From: Spirosoma lacussanchae
GTDB taxonomy: Bacteria > Bacteroidota > Bacteroidia > Cytophagales > Spirosomataceae
Assembly: GCF_005870035.1 (NCBI RefSeq)
Contig: NZ_SWJG01000011.1
Span: forward strand, 1-64,000
Length of the DNA: 64,000 nucleotides
Direction: 5' to 3'
The notes under the pieces are model-generated. The model worked only from the letters and a program-made list of their open reading frames with translations, was not told the origin of the DNA and did not search any database. The translations under genes were made by a program, and so were the position numbers. Positions 36,182 through 45,049 of the stretch are shown one piece after another; position 1 is the stretch's first letter, and the number at the start of each line of letters is the position of its first letter.

Positions 36182-36190
36182 GATCATCTG

Positions 36191-36562
36191 ATGAAGCCAA
36201 CCGACGCCGAACTGGAAATCCTGCACGTGCTCTGGGCCAACGGTCCCAGCACGGTACGGCAGGTACACGAGAGCCTGAGTCAAAGCCGCGATATTGGCTA
36301 CACAACGGCGCTCAAGCTCATGCAGATCATGCATGAAAAAGGGTTGCTCAGCCGCGATGCCGAGAGCAAATCGCACACCTATACAGCCGCCGTCAGCGAA
36401 GAAGACACGCAGCGGGGACTGGTTGACCGGTTTGTCGAAACCGCCTTCAAAGGATCGGCGTCCAAACTGGTAATGCAGGTACTGGGGCAGCACAAGGCCT
36501 CCCAACAGGAACTCGAAGAAATCAAGCAACTCCTAAACCAGTTGAATAATGAACACAACTGA
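36191..36562 (+). CDS. BlaI/MecI/CopY-family transcriptional repressor
   Basis: 123 residues. The winged helix is KPTDAELEILHVLWANGPSTVRQVHESL ... GYTTALKLMQIMHEKGLL, typical of BlaI, and a C-terminal helical dimerisation region ends QLLNQLNNEHN. The ATG at 36191 (MKPTDAELE) gives the family's normal length; 19 further codons upstream would overlap the operator region. It overlaps the BlaR1-like gene by 14 bases. In known systems the membrane partner triggers cleavage of this repressor. Two TACGAA-N4-TTCGTA dyads at its promoter suggest self-repression. Confidence 0.88.
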   Translation: MKPTDAELEILHVLWANGPSTVRQVHESLSQSRDIGYTTALKLMQIMHEKGLLSRDAESKSHTYTAAVSEEDTQRGLVDRFVETAFKGSASKLVMQVLGQHKASQQELEEIKQLLNQLNNEHN

Positions 36563-38768
36563 TTGGCTCAACAATCCCACCACCGACGCGCTGGGCTGGA
36601 CCCTGCTCCATGCTATCTGGCAGGGGTTTGCGCTGGTGCTTCCTGCCGCCCTGGTTTTACACGGGCTGCGTAACCGATCGAGCGTGCTGCGGTATCGCGT
36701 GGCCGTACTCACCCTGCTGAGCCAGCTGCTGGCCTCGGCGGTTACGTTTTGGTGGTATTACACGCCCGCGGTTCCTGCCGCAGCGGCCCTCCGCCCTGCC
36801 TACGCCAGCCCGGCACTGTCGGTCCGCTGGCAGACGGCTACCCAAACGCTGCCCTGGCATCAGCAGATGCAACAGTTTCTGGACGCTCACCTGAGTCAGT
36901 TCGTGCTGGCCTACCTGATTGGCGTAGCCGTTTTTGCGGTACGGCTGGCGGGCGGCTGGCTCTACCTGCAACGCCTGAGCCGGACGGCCACCCGCCCCAT
37001 GTCCAGCCAGGTTGTTGAGCTGACCCAGTCGTTACGGGCGTTTATGCAGATTGGGCCGGTTATTCAGGTGCGCGAGTCGGCCCGGGTGGTGGTACCTATG
37101 GTTGTGGGTGTACTGAAGCCGGTGCTGTTGCTGCCCGTCAGCCTCACCACGAGCCTGTCGGTTCAGGAAGTCGAAGCGGTGCTGGCGCATGAACTGGCGC
37201 ATGTCAAGCGCCACGATTACGCCGTCAATCTGGTGCAGTCGGTGGTTGAGGTGCTATACTTCTTCCACCCCGCGTTATGGTGGCTGTCGGCCCGGATACG
37301 CGAAGAGCGTGAACACTGCTGCGATGGTCTGGCAGTAGAAGCCGTTGGCGGCAACGGACGGATACTGGCTCAGGCGTTGGCCCGCGTCGAAGAACTTCGG
37401 CTCACGCAGCTGGCCACCCCTACTCTGGCGATGGCCTTTGCCAGCAAACGGCAACATCTGCTGCACCGGGTTCGGCGGGTGCTGGGCGTTCCGACGCGGC
37501 CTATGGTATCGAACGGGAGCCTGGCGGGGCTGACGCTGGCCACGCTGCTGCTGGTTAGTGCGTCGGTCTATGCCGTGCAGCAACAGCCGCAGAAGCCCAA
37601 ACCCAAAACGGCTCAGGCCAAAACCAGCCGTCGTCACAAAGCCGACAACGGTACTGAATACGGCATGACTGGCAACCAGAGGATCAGCTACATTGTCTGG
37701 AAAGGCCAAAAACTCCCGGCCAAACGGGTCGCGCAGCTCCAGCGCCAGCTCGACCTGGTCATGGCTGGTCAGTTCAACCTCGACGACGTAAGACAACCCG
37801 ACCGCGACATACTGCTGACCATCATCGAGACCAATACCGGCTTCGATGCGGGCATGAACGCGCTAACGGCTGGCCTGGCCCATATCGATTACGACAACAT
37901 TGTGGGCTCGGCGATGGCTGCCGGACAAGCGGGTCTGGATAAGGCCACAGCCAGCATGGCCGCTGTCGATTATGGGGCCGTGGCTGGTGATATGGTAGCA
38001 TCTATTGATACCAATATTCTAATCGAAGCTGATGTGGAGCTGGCTGGACTGGCTAACCTTAGTGATGCCGCCCAGCAACGAAATAGTCGTCAGATGGACA
38101 GCCTGAGCCAGCTGATGGCCCAGCACGCGCGTCAGATGCAGGCGCTACATCTCCAGATGGAAAAATTACGGTTCCCGGTCGAAGAAGCTGAGCGCAACAG
38201 AGAGGTACTGCAGTGGAAAAAAGACAAACTCATGGACCAACGGCAGGCTCTGCTTGAGAAGCATCAGCAACTGTTATACAACGACAGCAAACAGAAGCTC
38301 AGCCAGGCCGATGTCGAAAAGCAACTGGCCGCGCTGGAGCCGGAGATCAAGAAGCTGGAATCGACCATGGACCAGCTCAGCCAGCAGTTCGAGCAAGCCA
38401 GCAGCCGTCAGGAAGAGCTCAAACAGCCCCTGGAGAAGCTGGAAAAACAGGCGCAGCAGCTCGAGCGGCAAATCGACCTGCTGTCCGACCAGCTGGTTCG
38501 GCATGGCGACGCCGTTGGTGGGCTGACTCCGCCCGTGCCACCGGCCGCCACGGGGGTACGGCCGCTACGGGGTACGGCCCGGCCAGCCCGTGCTCCGCGC
38601 GTGCCACTGCCACCGCGTGCCGCCCGACCCGACCCGGTCGATGCACCAGCCCCACCGGCCCGCGCCCTGGCCCCTGCGCGACCCGAAGCGACTCCACGTC
38701 CTCCAGGGGTAGCTCCGAAGCCAGCCGCAGCGCCTAAAACACCCCCAGTACCCAGGCCGGATCGGTAG
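36549..38768 (+). CDS. M56-family (BlaR1-like) membrane metalloprotease with coiled-coil sensor tail
   Basis: 739 residues. Four transmembrane segments lie at about 18-40, 48-71, 117-140 and 323-343. The zinc motif HELAH is at 214-218 in VLAHELAHVKRHDY, with the EREHCCD segment near 253-259, both facing the cytoplasm. In BlaR1 the outer C-terminal domain is a beta-lactam sensor with SxxK; that domain is absent here. Instead residues about 350-510 are a polar region, about 515-660 a long coiled coil rich in Q, L, E and K, and about 665-739 a Pro/Ala/Arg tail. It should sense something other than beta-lactams, then act on the BlaI-like repressor. Signal unknown. Confidence 0.85.
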   Translation: MNTTDWLNNPTTDALGWTLLHAIWQGFALVLPAALVLHGLRNRSSVLRYRVAVLTLLSQLLASAVTFWWYYTPAVPAAAALRPAYASPALSVRWQTATQTLPWHQQMQQFLDAHLSQFVLAYLIGVAVFAVRLAGGWLYLQRLSRTATRPMSSQVVELTQSLRAFMQIGPVIQVRESARVVVPMVVGVLKPVLLLPVSLTTSLSVQEVEAVLAHELAHVKRHDYAVNLVQSVVEVLYFFHPALWWLSARIREEREHCCDGLAVEAVGGNGRILAQALARVEELRLTQLATPTLAMAFASKRQHLLHRVRRVLGVPTRPMVSNGSLAGLTLATLLLVSASVYAVQQQPQKPKPKTAQAKTSRRHKADNGTEYGMTGNQRISYIVWKGQKLPAKRVAQLQRQLDLVMAGQFNLDDVRQPDRDILLTIIETNTGFDAGMNALTAGLAHIDYDNIVGSAMAAGQAGLDKATASMAAVDYGAVAGDMVASIDTNILIEADVELAGLANLSDAAQQRNSRQMDSLSQLMAQHARQMQALHLQMEKLRFPVEEAERNREVLQWKKDKLMDQRQALLEKHQQLLYNDSKQKLSQADVEKQLAALEPEIKKLESTMDQLSQQFEQASSRQEELKQPLEKLEKQAQQLERQIDLLSDQLVRHGDAVGGLTPPVPPAATGVRPLRGTARPARAPRVPLPPRAARPDPVDAPAPPARALAPARPEATPRPPGVAPKPAAAPKTPPVPRPDR

Positions 38769-38859
38769 TCAATTAGACGCTCGGTGACTCACCTGCTTTC
38801 TCATCGCATCATGGCCACGGAAAACAGGTGAGTTGCTGATACGCTTCACCCACTGCCAA

Positions 38860-38915
38860 GGTCTGCGACCACTATCAGGAACAAAGCGCTCACAATCTGG
38901 CAGTGGTCGCAGACC
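38860..38915. repeat. Intergenic inverted repeat with alternative pairings
   Basis: GGTCTGCGACCACT (38860-38873) pairs perfectly with 38902-38915. CACTGCCA just upstream (38851-38858) can instead pair with TGGCAGTG (38898-38905), which overlaps the right arm. The 356-base gap between the BlaR1-like gene and the reductase gene (38769-39124) holds this, a shorter CTCACCTG/CAGGTGAG pair just upstream, and the terminator at 39034-39085. No gene is seen in it. Confidence 0.55.
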
Positions 38916-39033
38916 CTGACAATAGTGCAAAAAGTAAACAAACGTTCCGCCGACAACCATTACAGGTCTCACCTGCAACCAGCTTCCAACACCGCGCGGT
39001 CCTACTCCGTAAAACACAAGCTCTTGGTACATA

Positions 39034-39085
39034 AAAAGCGTCTCTGTCGCAGTGTCCCGTTCGGGAAGCACTACGTGCAGAGACA
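39034..39085 (-). terminator. Rho-independent terminator of the PaaE-like reductase gene
   Basis: On the minus strand GTCTCTG ... CAGAGAC enclose a second stem (CGTAGTG/CACTGCG) and an apical CCC-GAAC-GGG, and the structure ends in GCTTTTT. It begins 39 bases after the stop codon. Confidence 0.8.
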
Positions 39086-39124
39086 CTTTTCGTATTGACT
39101 TCGGAGCAGAGTACGCCCCAACGA

Positions 39125-40195
39125 TTACTCGATTTCGATAACGACATCGCGGCCAACGGGGTGAGCCACGCACGTCAGTACGTAGCCCGCCTTGAGTTCC
39201 GACTCAGACAGGCCATCTTCTTCGTCGAGCTTTACCTTACCCGACGTACAGCGACCCAGACAGGCCGTACACATACCCGCCTGACAGGAGTACGGCAGGT
39301 CGATATCCAGCTCCAGAGCCGCTTCCAGAATAGTCTGGTGGGGCGCTACGGCAAACTTGTATTCGCTGCCTTCGTACAGGACCGTTACCTCGGGCGAGCC
39401 TTCGTCGCCAGCAGTAAGGGGCTCTTCTACCACATCGCCCGCTGGTACGGGTGCACTGACGTAACTCTCTTTATGTACCCGATCGGTCGGCACGCCAACC
39501 AGCGCCAGCGCAGAACGGGCTTCGGCCATCATCCCATCCGGACCGCAGAGGTATACACTGGCGTTTTGCCGCTCAGCTGCGGGTAGCTGCTCCAGCAGGC
39601 GGGTCAGCATGTGCTGGTTGAGTCGGCCTTCGGCTCCGCTCCAGCCGTAGTCGGGCTGGCTCAGGACGTGGGTTACCTGGAAACGCGACGAGCTATAGGC
39701 CTGCTCCATGGCGTCCAGATGACTTTTGTAGATGATCGACGACTGGTTTCGGTTACCATAAATCAGCCAGACGCGGGTGTTCGGCTCCACATGCAGGGCC
39801 GACTTGGCCATCGAAAACAGGGGCGTAATACCACTGCCGGCGCCGATCAGGATCAGAGTCCGGCGGTTTTGTGCGTCGAGCTTTGGTACAAACGTACCCA
39901 TGGGCTCCAGCGTTTCGAGCACATCGCCGGGGCGGATGCGGTCGCAGAGGTAGTTGGAAACCAGCCCACCTGGCACTCGCTTGACCGACACCGCCAGCGA
40001 CACATCAACATGGGGCGACGAAGCCATCGAATACGACCGGCGTACTTTCTGACCGTTGACCGTCAGCAGAAACGTCAGAAACTGGCCCGGCTGGTAGCGG
40101 ACCTCTTCGTTGATGGGGTGCCAGAAGGTAAGGGTTACGGCGTCGGGCGTTTCCCGGATCACCTCTTTAACTTTCAAAAAATATCGTGCTGCCAT
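39125..40195 (-). CDS. FAD/2Fe-2S oxidoreductase (PaaE-like reductase)
   Basis: 356 residues. An FAD-binding barrel (RSYSMASSP), an NAD(P) domain (GAGSGITPLFSM) and a C-terminal plant-type 2Fe-2S ferredoxin domain with CQAGMCTACLGRC and a fourth cysteine in YVLTCVAHP. This order is that of PaaE, the reductase of phenylacetyl-CoA oxygenase, and of related ferredoxin reductases. No other phenylacetate gene is nearby, so it probably passes electrons to some other oxygenase or desaturase. Partner unknown. Confidence 0.85.
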   Translation of the reverse strand: MAARYFLKVKEVIRETPDAVTLTFWHPINEEVRYQPGQFLTFLLTVNGQKVRRSYSMASSPHVDVSLAVSVKRVPGGLVSNYLCDRIRPGDVLETLEPMGTFVPKLDAQNRRTLILIGAGSGITPLFSMAKSALHVEPNTRVWLIYGNRNQSSIIYKSHLDAMEQAYSSSRFQVTHVLSQPDYGWSGAEGRLNQHMLTRLLEQLPAAERQNASVYLCGPDGMMAEARSALALVGVPTDRVHKESYVSAPVPAGDVVEEPLTAGDEGSPEVTVLYEGSEYKFAVAPHQTILEAALELDIDLPYSCQAGMCTACLGRCTSGKVKLDEEDGLSESELKAGYVLTCVAHPVGRDVVIEIE

Positions 40196-40304
40196 TCGTA
40201 TTCAGGTTGTTCATGAACTCCGGTAAACCCGCCTGTTTCCGGCCAACGTCGGCTCTGGGCTATGCGGGCAGGCCCGTGTTTCAGCTTCATTTCACAAAGG
40301 TACG

Positions 40305-41156
40305 TCACACCGCCTTTTGATGATACTCGACAAGCCGTTCGGCGGGGGCTTTCAGGATTCGTCCCATCGTCAGGCCGGTTTGCCCGACGGCTTCCTGCAA
40401 CGGGCCGGCGAAGTAGTGCGCTATGGACCCCACAAAATGTACAGGCCACTCATCAGCCTCCGGAAACCGCCGAACGTAGGTCGTCAGGAAAAGCCTGAAC
40501 GCGTCGGTAACCAGACCAACGATATGTGTATGTGCGATGTTTTCGGACAGGAATGGGGTAAAGCTCGCAAAATACCGGTTCGGGTACGGTTTTCGATACG
40601 CGTTTTCGAGCAGGGTGGCCCGGTCCAGCGCGTAGCGGGCCTGAAACGCGTCGCGCAGTTCAGCAGGCAGTTGTTCCTGAAAAACCTCCCGGACAAGGGT
40701 TTTGCCCAGGTACCCACCGCTACCCTCGTCGCCCAGCCAGAAACCCAGCGACTGAATACCGCGGGTTATATCCTGCCCATCGTAGCAACAGGCATTTGAG
40801 CCGGTACCCAGAATGCAGACAATTCCTGGCTCGTGGCCCGAGGCTCCGCGAGCCGCGCCCAGCATGTCGCTGTTGACGTCTACGGTATCGAGCGCAGGCA
40901 GGGCGGCCCGCAGCGCATCGGCAACGCGCTGGTTGACCGCCGGACTGATGCAGCCTGTCCCGTAAAAATAGATCCGGTTTACCCCGACCGCATCGAGTTG
41001 GGGAAGCAGCTGGGCCCGGAGGGTATCGGTAATCTGTTCGGTCGTTTGGTAATATGGGCTAATGCCGTCGGTCGGTAATGAGCGGCTCTGGCCGTTGGCG
41101 CTGACCAGCCGCCAGTCGGTCTTGGTCGCTCCGCTATCTGCAATCAGTGTAATCAC
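40305..41156 (-). CDS. N-acetylglucosamine kinase-like protein (BadF/BadG ATPase family)
   Basis: 283 residues of the ASKHA fold. Phosphate-1 motif DSGATKTDWRLV, glycine-rich ILGTGSNACCYDG and WLGDEGSGGYLGKTLVR match the family that includes GlcNAc kinase. It should phosphorylate an amino sugar in the cytoplasm, for example cell-wall-derived GlcNAc. It stands between unrelated genes, with 109 bases to the reductase gene, so its role is read from sequence alone. Confidence 0.82.
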   Translation of the reverse strand: MITLIADSGATKTDWRLVSANGQSRSLPTDGISPYYQTTEQITDTLRAQLLPQLDAVGVNRIYFYGTGCISPAVNQRVADALRAALPALDTVDVNSDMLGAARGASGHEPGIVCILGTGSNACCYDGQDITRGIQSLGFWLGDEGSGGYLGKTLVREVFQEQLPAELRDAFQARYALDRATLLENAYRKPYPNRYFASFTPFLSENIAHTHIVGLVTDAFRLFLTTYVRRFPEADEWPVHFVGSIAHYFAGPLQEAVGQTGLTMGRILKAPAERLVEYHQKAV

Positions 41157-41244
41157 TCGGGTAGGTAGTTTCGGGTACGGGCCTCAGCTGTTGAAAACCG
41201 GCGGTCGGGCGCTACGTGAGCAGCCTGCTGAAGCGAATAAGTAA

Positions 41245-41496
41245 TTAAGTGAGCGCTCCGATTATCGGGAAACGATCAAAGACCCACTCGGCATGGGGGG
41301 CGTCGGCCAGTTCGGCCGAGAGGTCCTGACCGGCCCAGTGTTCATAATGTTTTCCGTTGCGCCATAGCCGCGACGCCGACACATCGTAGATCAGTCCGTT
41401 GTAGGCGCACCAGATTTCGGGACGGTCCTGTCCGTTGCGCAAAGCCAGTTGCGAGCGGCTGAATACCGGTAGCCCGGCCCGGTCTTCAGTGGTCAT
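41245..41496 (-). CDS. Cytochrome b5-like heme-binding domain protein
   Basis: 83 residues forming one cytochrome b5-like domain: FSRSQLALRNGQDRPEIWCAYN, GLIYDVSASRLWRNGKHYEHW, AGQDLSAELADAPH. The two histidines near GKHYEHWAG and in DAPH may hold heme. There is no signal peptide or membrane anchor. Bacteroidota carry several such short single-domain proteins of unclear role. It lies 88 bases from the kinase gene on the same strand. Confidence 0.75.
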   Translation of the reverse strand: MTTEDRAGLPVFSRSQLALRNGQDRPEIWCAYNGLIYDVSASRLWRNGKHYEHWAGQDLSAELADAPHAEWVFDRFPIIGALT

Positions 41497-41537
41497 GTAT
41501 CCGGATAGTCAAACAGATTAATAATTGAGCACAGTTT

Positions 41538-41569
41538 TTGCACGTGAAAACAAAATTAGCGTAACTTTA
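41538..41569 (+). promoter_or_regulatory. Probable promoter of a lipoprotein gene
   Basis: TTG (41538-41540), 21 bases, then TAACTTTA (41562-41569), one base from TAnnTTTG. The ATG of the lipoprotein gene is at 41601. Confidence 0.55.
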
Positions 41570-41600
41570 GCCAATTGTGATTCCTACGTTAATCATCACT

Positions 41601-42047
41601 ATGAAAAAGAATACTGTACTGGCTTTTTTCTCGGCAGCAACCCTGCTGGGGCTGATGACAGGCTGTGGTGGCAAGAAAGTAGCTCCGGTTTCTGAGCGTA
41701 TTGCCAAAGTCTGGACCGCCCAGAAGGTCGATGAGAATACAGCAACTGTATACACCAAAGGTGGCACGGCCAACGTCCGCAATTACGCCAGTTTCCGGCT
41801 TGATTTGAGTAAAGCCCCTACCGTTACCTATACCGAGTTCGATGGCAATACGTTTACCGGCCAGTATTCTGTGCCCGCTGATGATCGCCTTGTACTGACT
41901 ACCCTAACCCCCGCCCCGACCGGTACCAACGGTACCATTGAATTCAAAATCAGTAACCTGAACGACAACAGCGTTACGCTGACGCGGACTACCAACAGTC
42001 AGAAAACCGGTGGTTCGACTAACACCTATACGCTGTCGAACCCGTAA
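41601..42047 (+). CDS. Lipoprotein, unknown function
   Basis: 148 residues. Signal peptide MKKNTVLAFFSAATLLGLMTGC gives Cys22 as lipid site. The mature part is mostly beta-strand (FRLDLSKAPTVTYTEFDGN, GTIEFKISNLNDNSVTLTR) and may be lipocalin-like, as SERIAKVWTAQKVDENTAT resembles the first strand of many Bacteroidota lipocalin-like lipoproteins. The ATG at 41601 opens the signal peptide; an upstream frame from 41577 is rejected. A strong terminator follows. Confidence 0.75.
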   Translation: MKKNTVLAFFSAATLLGLMTGCGGKKVAPVSERIAKVWTAQKVDENTATVYTKGGTANVRNYASFRLDLSKAPTVTYTEFDGNTFTGQYSVPADDRLVLTTLTPAPTGTNGTIEFKISNLNDNSVTLTRTTNSQKTGGSTNTYTLSNP

Positions 42048-42072
42048 GCATTCGCAAACCATTTTGTGCGTT

Positions 42073-42109
42073 AAGCCGTTCCGTAGGTCAAGCGGAACGG
42101 CTTTTTTTT
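42073..42109 (+). terminator. Rho-independent terminator of the lipoprotein gene
   Basis: AAGCCGTTCCG and CGGAACGGCTT arms around TAGGTCAAG, ending in eight T. It lies just before thiL. Confidence 0.9.
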
Positions 42110-42122
42110 ATTTATTTTTCTC

Positions 42123-43148
42123 ATGACTGATCTTAATACACTGGGCCAGGTTGGGCTGATCGATCATATCCGACAGGCAACCCCGGCTCCGGTCCATCCC
42201 GAAACCGTACGCGGTATTGGCGACGATGCGGCCGTTTTCGACTGGGGGGATGGCTACGGGCTGTTAGCTACCGAATTGCTGGTAGAAGGCATTCATTTCG
42301 ACCTAACCTACGTGCCGCTCAAACACCTCGGCTACAAAGCCGTAACCTTTGCCGTATCGGATATTGCGGCCATGAACGGCCTGCCCCTTCAGCTAACTAT
42401 TGGCGTAGGTCTGAGCAGCCGGTTCCCGGTCGAAGCGGTCGATGAACTGTATGAAGGCATCCGGGCGGCCTGTACGGCGTACAATGTCGATCTGGTGGGG
42501 GGCGATACAACGGCCTCGCGCTCGGGCCTGATTCTGTCGGTATCGGTACTGGGTAAGGTAGCTAAAGATAAAATCACCTACCGCAACACGGCGCAACCCA
42601 ATGATGTCGTCTGCGTCACTGGCGATCTGGGCGCGGCTTATCTGGGTTTGCAGCTCCTCGAGCGCGAAAAACAGGTGTTTCTGGCCGACCCCAACATGCA
42701 GCCGAATCTCTCCGAAGAGCGTGCCTATCTGGTGCAGCGGCAGCTCCGGCCCGATGCCCGCACCGACGTTGTTCATGAACTGAACGACCTCGGCATCCGC
42801 CCCACGGCCATGATCGACATCTCGACGGGTCTGGCTTCTGAACTGCTACACATCTGCCGCCAGTCTGGCACGGGAGCCGTACTTTTTGATGAGAACCTAC
42901 CCATCGATGACCAGACGCACCTGGCTGCCGACGAGTTTAAGATCAGCCCGGTAACGGCGGCTCTGAACGGGGGTGAAGACTATGAACTGTTATTTACGGT
43001 TCGGCCGCAGGAGTTCGACAAGCTGGCCAACAACGCGCGCATTACGGCCATCGGGTACCTGACCGCCGACCCGAACCAGGTGGTACTGGCTACCAAAGCC
43101 GGTCAGCAGACGCCCATTCGGGCGCAGGGCTGGGGCCAGTCGGCCTAG
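42123..43148 (+). CDS. thiL: Thiamine-monophosphate kinase
   Basis: Makes thiamine diphosphate from thiamine monophosphate with ATP. It has 341 residues. The AIR-synthase-related fold shows GIGDDAAVFDW at the N-terminus, YKAVTFAVSDIAAMNG, LVGGDTTAS and GGEDYELLFTV. These are the Mg/ATP-binding acidic motifs of ThiL. Cytoplasmic. It follows a terminator and so has its own transcription; no other thiamine gene is in the window. Confidence 0.93.
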   Translation: MTDLNTLGQVGLIDHIRQATPAPVHPETVRGIGDDAAVFDWGDGYGLLATELLVEGIHFDLTYVPLKHLGYKAVTFAVSDIAAMNGLPLQLTIGVGLSSRFPVEAVDELYEGIRAACTAYNVDLVGGDTTASRSGLILSVSVLGKVAKDKITYRNTAQPNDVVCVTGDLGAAYLGLQLLEREKQVFLADPNMQPNLSEERAYLVQRQLRPDARTDVVHELNDLGIRPTAMIDISTGLASELLHICRQSGTGAVLFDENLPIDDQTHLAADEFKISPVTAALNGGEDYELLFTVRPQEFDKLANNARITAIGYLTADPNQVVLATKAGQQTPIRAQGWGQSA

Positions 43149-43151
43149 AGG

Positions 43152-43715
43152 TCACCGTACGCGAATCAGTTTAAGGTAGCAGGGCTGGTCGCAGCGGGGC
43201 AGCAGGGTCAGCGTGTCGCGCCGGAAAACCACGCCCTGCCTAAACGAGACGTTGGCCCGATTGGTATAGATGTAGAGGTTAACACCCAGCCCTTCGAAGG
43301 TGGAGTCGACCCGAAAGTAGCGGATCGGATAAAAGTACGTCATCTCGCTCCCCTCTGCCAGCACCTTTCCATCGGGATCGAAAGTCAGCGTCTGGGGCGG
43401 TAGGGCGGGGTAACGCCGGGTGGTGTAGAACGACGTATCGCGCCGGACAAAGATGGTGTCGGTATAGTTGATAAGCGTGTCTTTCCGGACGGTTTGCCCG
43501 TTGATGGTCACCCGCACCGAGTCGCGTCGTTGCCGGGTCGTGGTGGTGAGCACCGAAAAAGCCGAGTCTTTCTGAAAGCGCCGTTCAACCAGTCGCCAGG
43601 TTCCGGTAATGCGGGAATCGCCTGCGCCGGGCGAGAAACCTGACTCAGTCTCTTTGCAGGCGTTCACAAAAATGATGGCCGCCAGAACGAAGGCAATGCC
43701 GTACAGCTTTTTCAC
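43152..43715 (-). CDS. Lipoprotein, unknown function
   Basis: 187 residues. Signal peptide MKKLYGIAFVLAAIIFVNAC, lipid Cys20. The mature part begins ITGTWRLVERRFQ, like lipocalin-type lipoproteins, then alternates short beta strands with many R, D and T residues (LINYTDTIFVRRDTSFYTTRR). Two late cysteines (RCDQPC) could form a disulfide. Converges with thiL, 3 bases apart. No function can be named. Confidence 0.75.
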   Translation of the reverse strand: MKKLYGIAFVLAAIIFVNACKETESGFSPGAGDSRITGTWRLVERRFQKDSAFSVLTTTTRQRRDSVRVTINGQTVRKDTLINYTDTIFVRRDTSFYTTRRYPALPPQTLTFDPDGKVLAEGSEMTYFYPIRYFRVDSTFEGLGVNLYIYTNRANVSFRQGVVFRRDTLTLLPRCDQPCYLKLIRVR

Positions 43716-43778
43716 AGAAACAATCTAATTTGAACTTTTCGGACGTTGTTCAGCGTAGGCATAACGCTGCAGCATGCA

Positions 43779-43809
43779 AAAAAGGTACGACCTGGAGCCG
43801 TACCTTTTT
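43779..43809. terminator. Bidirectional terminator between manC and other genes
   Basis: AAAAAGGTACG and CGTACCTTTTT arms with a 9-base loop give A/T tails on both strands. On the minus strand it ends the manC transcript, 22 bases after its stop codon. Confidence 0.8.
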
Positions 43810-43830
43810 CTGCACCGGCCTCAGGCGGGT

Positions 43831-44907
43831 CTATACAAATTCTGCGCCACGTTCTTTGGCATCGGCCACGAACGCTTTGACCTTCTGTTCTTCTTCCTTG
43901 CGACAGATCATCAGTACGTTGTCGTATTCGGCTACGATGAAGCCATCCAGACCATTGACAACCACAAGCCGGTCTTTGGGCGTCTTGATGATGCAGTTTT
44001 TTGTATCGTACAGCATGATGTGCCCATCGATCACGTTCAGATCATCGTTTTTATCCGAGACTTCGTACAGCGACTTCCAGGTACCCAGGTCCGACCAGCC
44101 GAAATCGCTCAGAACGACGTACACGTTGTCGGCTTTCTCCATCACGCCGTTATCGATCGAAATGCTCTTGGTGAGCGAATACGCTTTATCAACAAAAGCG
44201 GCTTCGTGGTCCGTATAGTAGGCGCTGCGCCCTTCTTCAAAGATTTCAGCCACCTCGGGCAGATACGCTTCAAACGCGCGGATGATCGCCTGTACGTTCC
44301 AGACGAAGATACCGGCGTTCCAGACAAACTCACCGCTCTCCAGAAACTGACGAGCCAGCTCGAGATGAGGTTTTTCGGTAAAGGTTTTTACCCGCAACGG
44401 CGCCTGCTCGGTATTGGCAGCCGGAATATACTGGATATAGCCGTAGCCCGTATCCGGACGGCTGGGCTGGATACCCAGCGTAACCAGAATGTCCTGATCC
44501 TGGGTAGCCGCCAGGGCCGTGCGGATGGTCCGCTGAAAATCGTCCTGTTTCAGAATGATGTGATCGGCCGGGGCCACAACGATGTTGGCTTCGGGGTCGC
44601 GCTGGGCAATCTTATAGCAGGCGTAGGCAATACAGGGAGCCGTATTGCGGGCTATCGGTTCGCACAGGACCTGATCGTCGGAGAGCTGCGGGAGCTGCTG
44701 CTGACAAAGATTTTTGTAGAGCGAACTGGTAACGATGAAAATATTTTCGGGAGGACAAATACCGTCAAAACGGTCGGCAGTCTGCTGGAGCAGTGTACGG
44801 CCCGTACCAAGTACGTCATGGAACTGCTTGGGGTAACTTGTTCGGCTGAAGGGCCAGAACCGCGTCCCGACGCCCCCCGCCATAATGATGACATAGGTAT
44901 GATTCAT
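43831..44907 (-). CDS. manC: Mannose-1-phosphate guanylyltransferase
   Basis: Makes GDP-mannose from GTP and mannose 1-phosphate. It has 358 residues. The N-terminal pyrophosphorylase signature is IMAGGVGTRFWPFSR; the product-binding FTEKPHLELA and WNAGIFVWNVQ follow. It lacks the C-terminal isomerase domain of the bifunctional enzyme. The ATG at 44907 (MNHTYVII) is used; 23 upstream codons are not conserved in type. GDP-mannose would feed the mannosyl- and other transferases of the glycan locus. Confidence 0.9.
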   Translation of the reverse strand: MNHTYVIIMAGGVGTRFWPFSRTSYPKQFHDVLGTGRTLLQQTADRFDGICPPENIFIVTSSLYKNLCQQQLPQLSDDQVLCEPIARNTAPCIAYACYKIAQRDPEANIVVAPADHIILKQDDFQRTIRTALAATQDQDILVTLGIQPSRPDTGYGYIQYIPAANTEQAPLRVKTFTEKPHLELARQFLESGEFVWNAGIFVWNVQAIIRAFEAYLPEVAEIFEEGRSAYYTDHEAAFVDKAYSLTKSISIDNGVMEKADNVYVVLSDFGWSDLGTWKSLYEVSDKNDDLNVIDGHIMLYDTKNCIIKTPKDRLVVVNGLDGFIVAEYDNVLMICRKEEEQKVKAFVADAKERGAEFV

Positions 44908-45049
44908 TGTAACGATAAAATCAACTTGAAGTGATGCGGTCACAAAGTTGCCAAATCTTATGGATTTGCTCCGCAAAAGTTTATGGTATCAACAGATTAT
45001 ATGCCTTAAGTAAATATACTATCCAATTTCTATATAGCTGGAAGTCCAT

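Noticed and set aside
38769..39173. 134-codon minus-strand frame downstream of the reductase gene
   Set aside because: It spans the terminator and intergenic hairpins and overlaps the reductase 3' end; no protein-like features.
43774..44934. 386-codon plus-strand frame
   Set aside because: Antisense to manC and overlaps its terminator.
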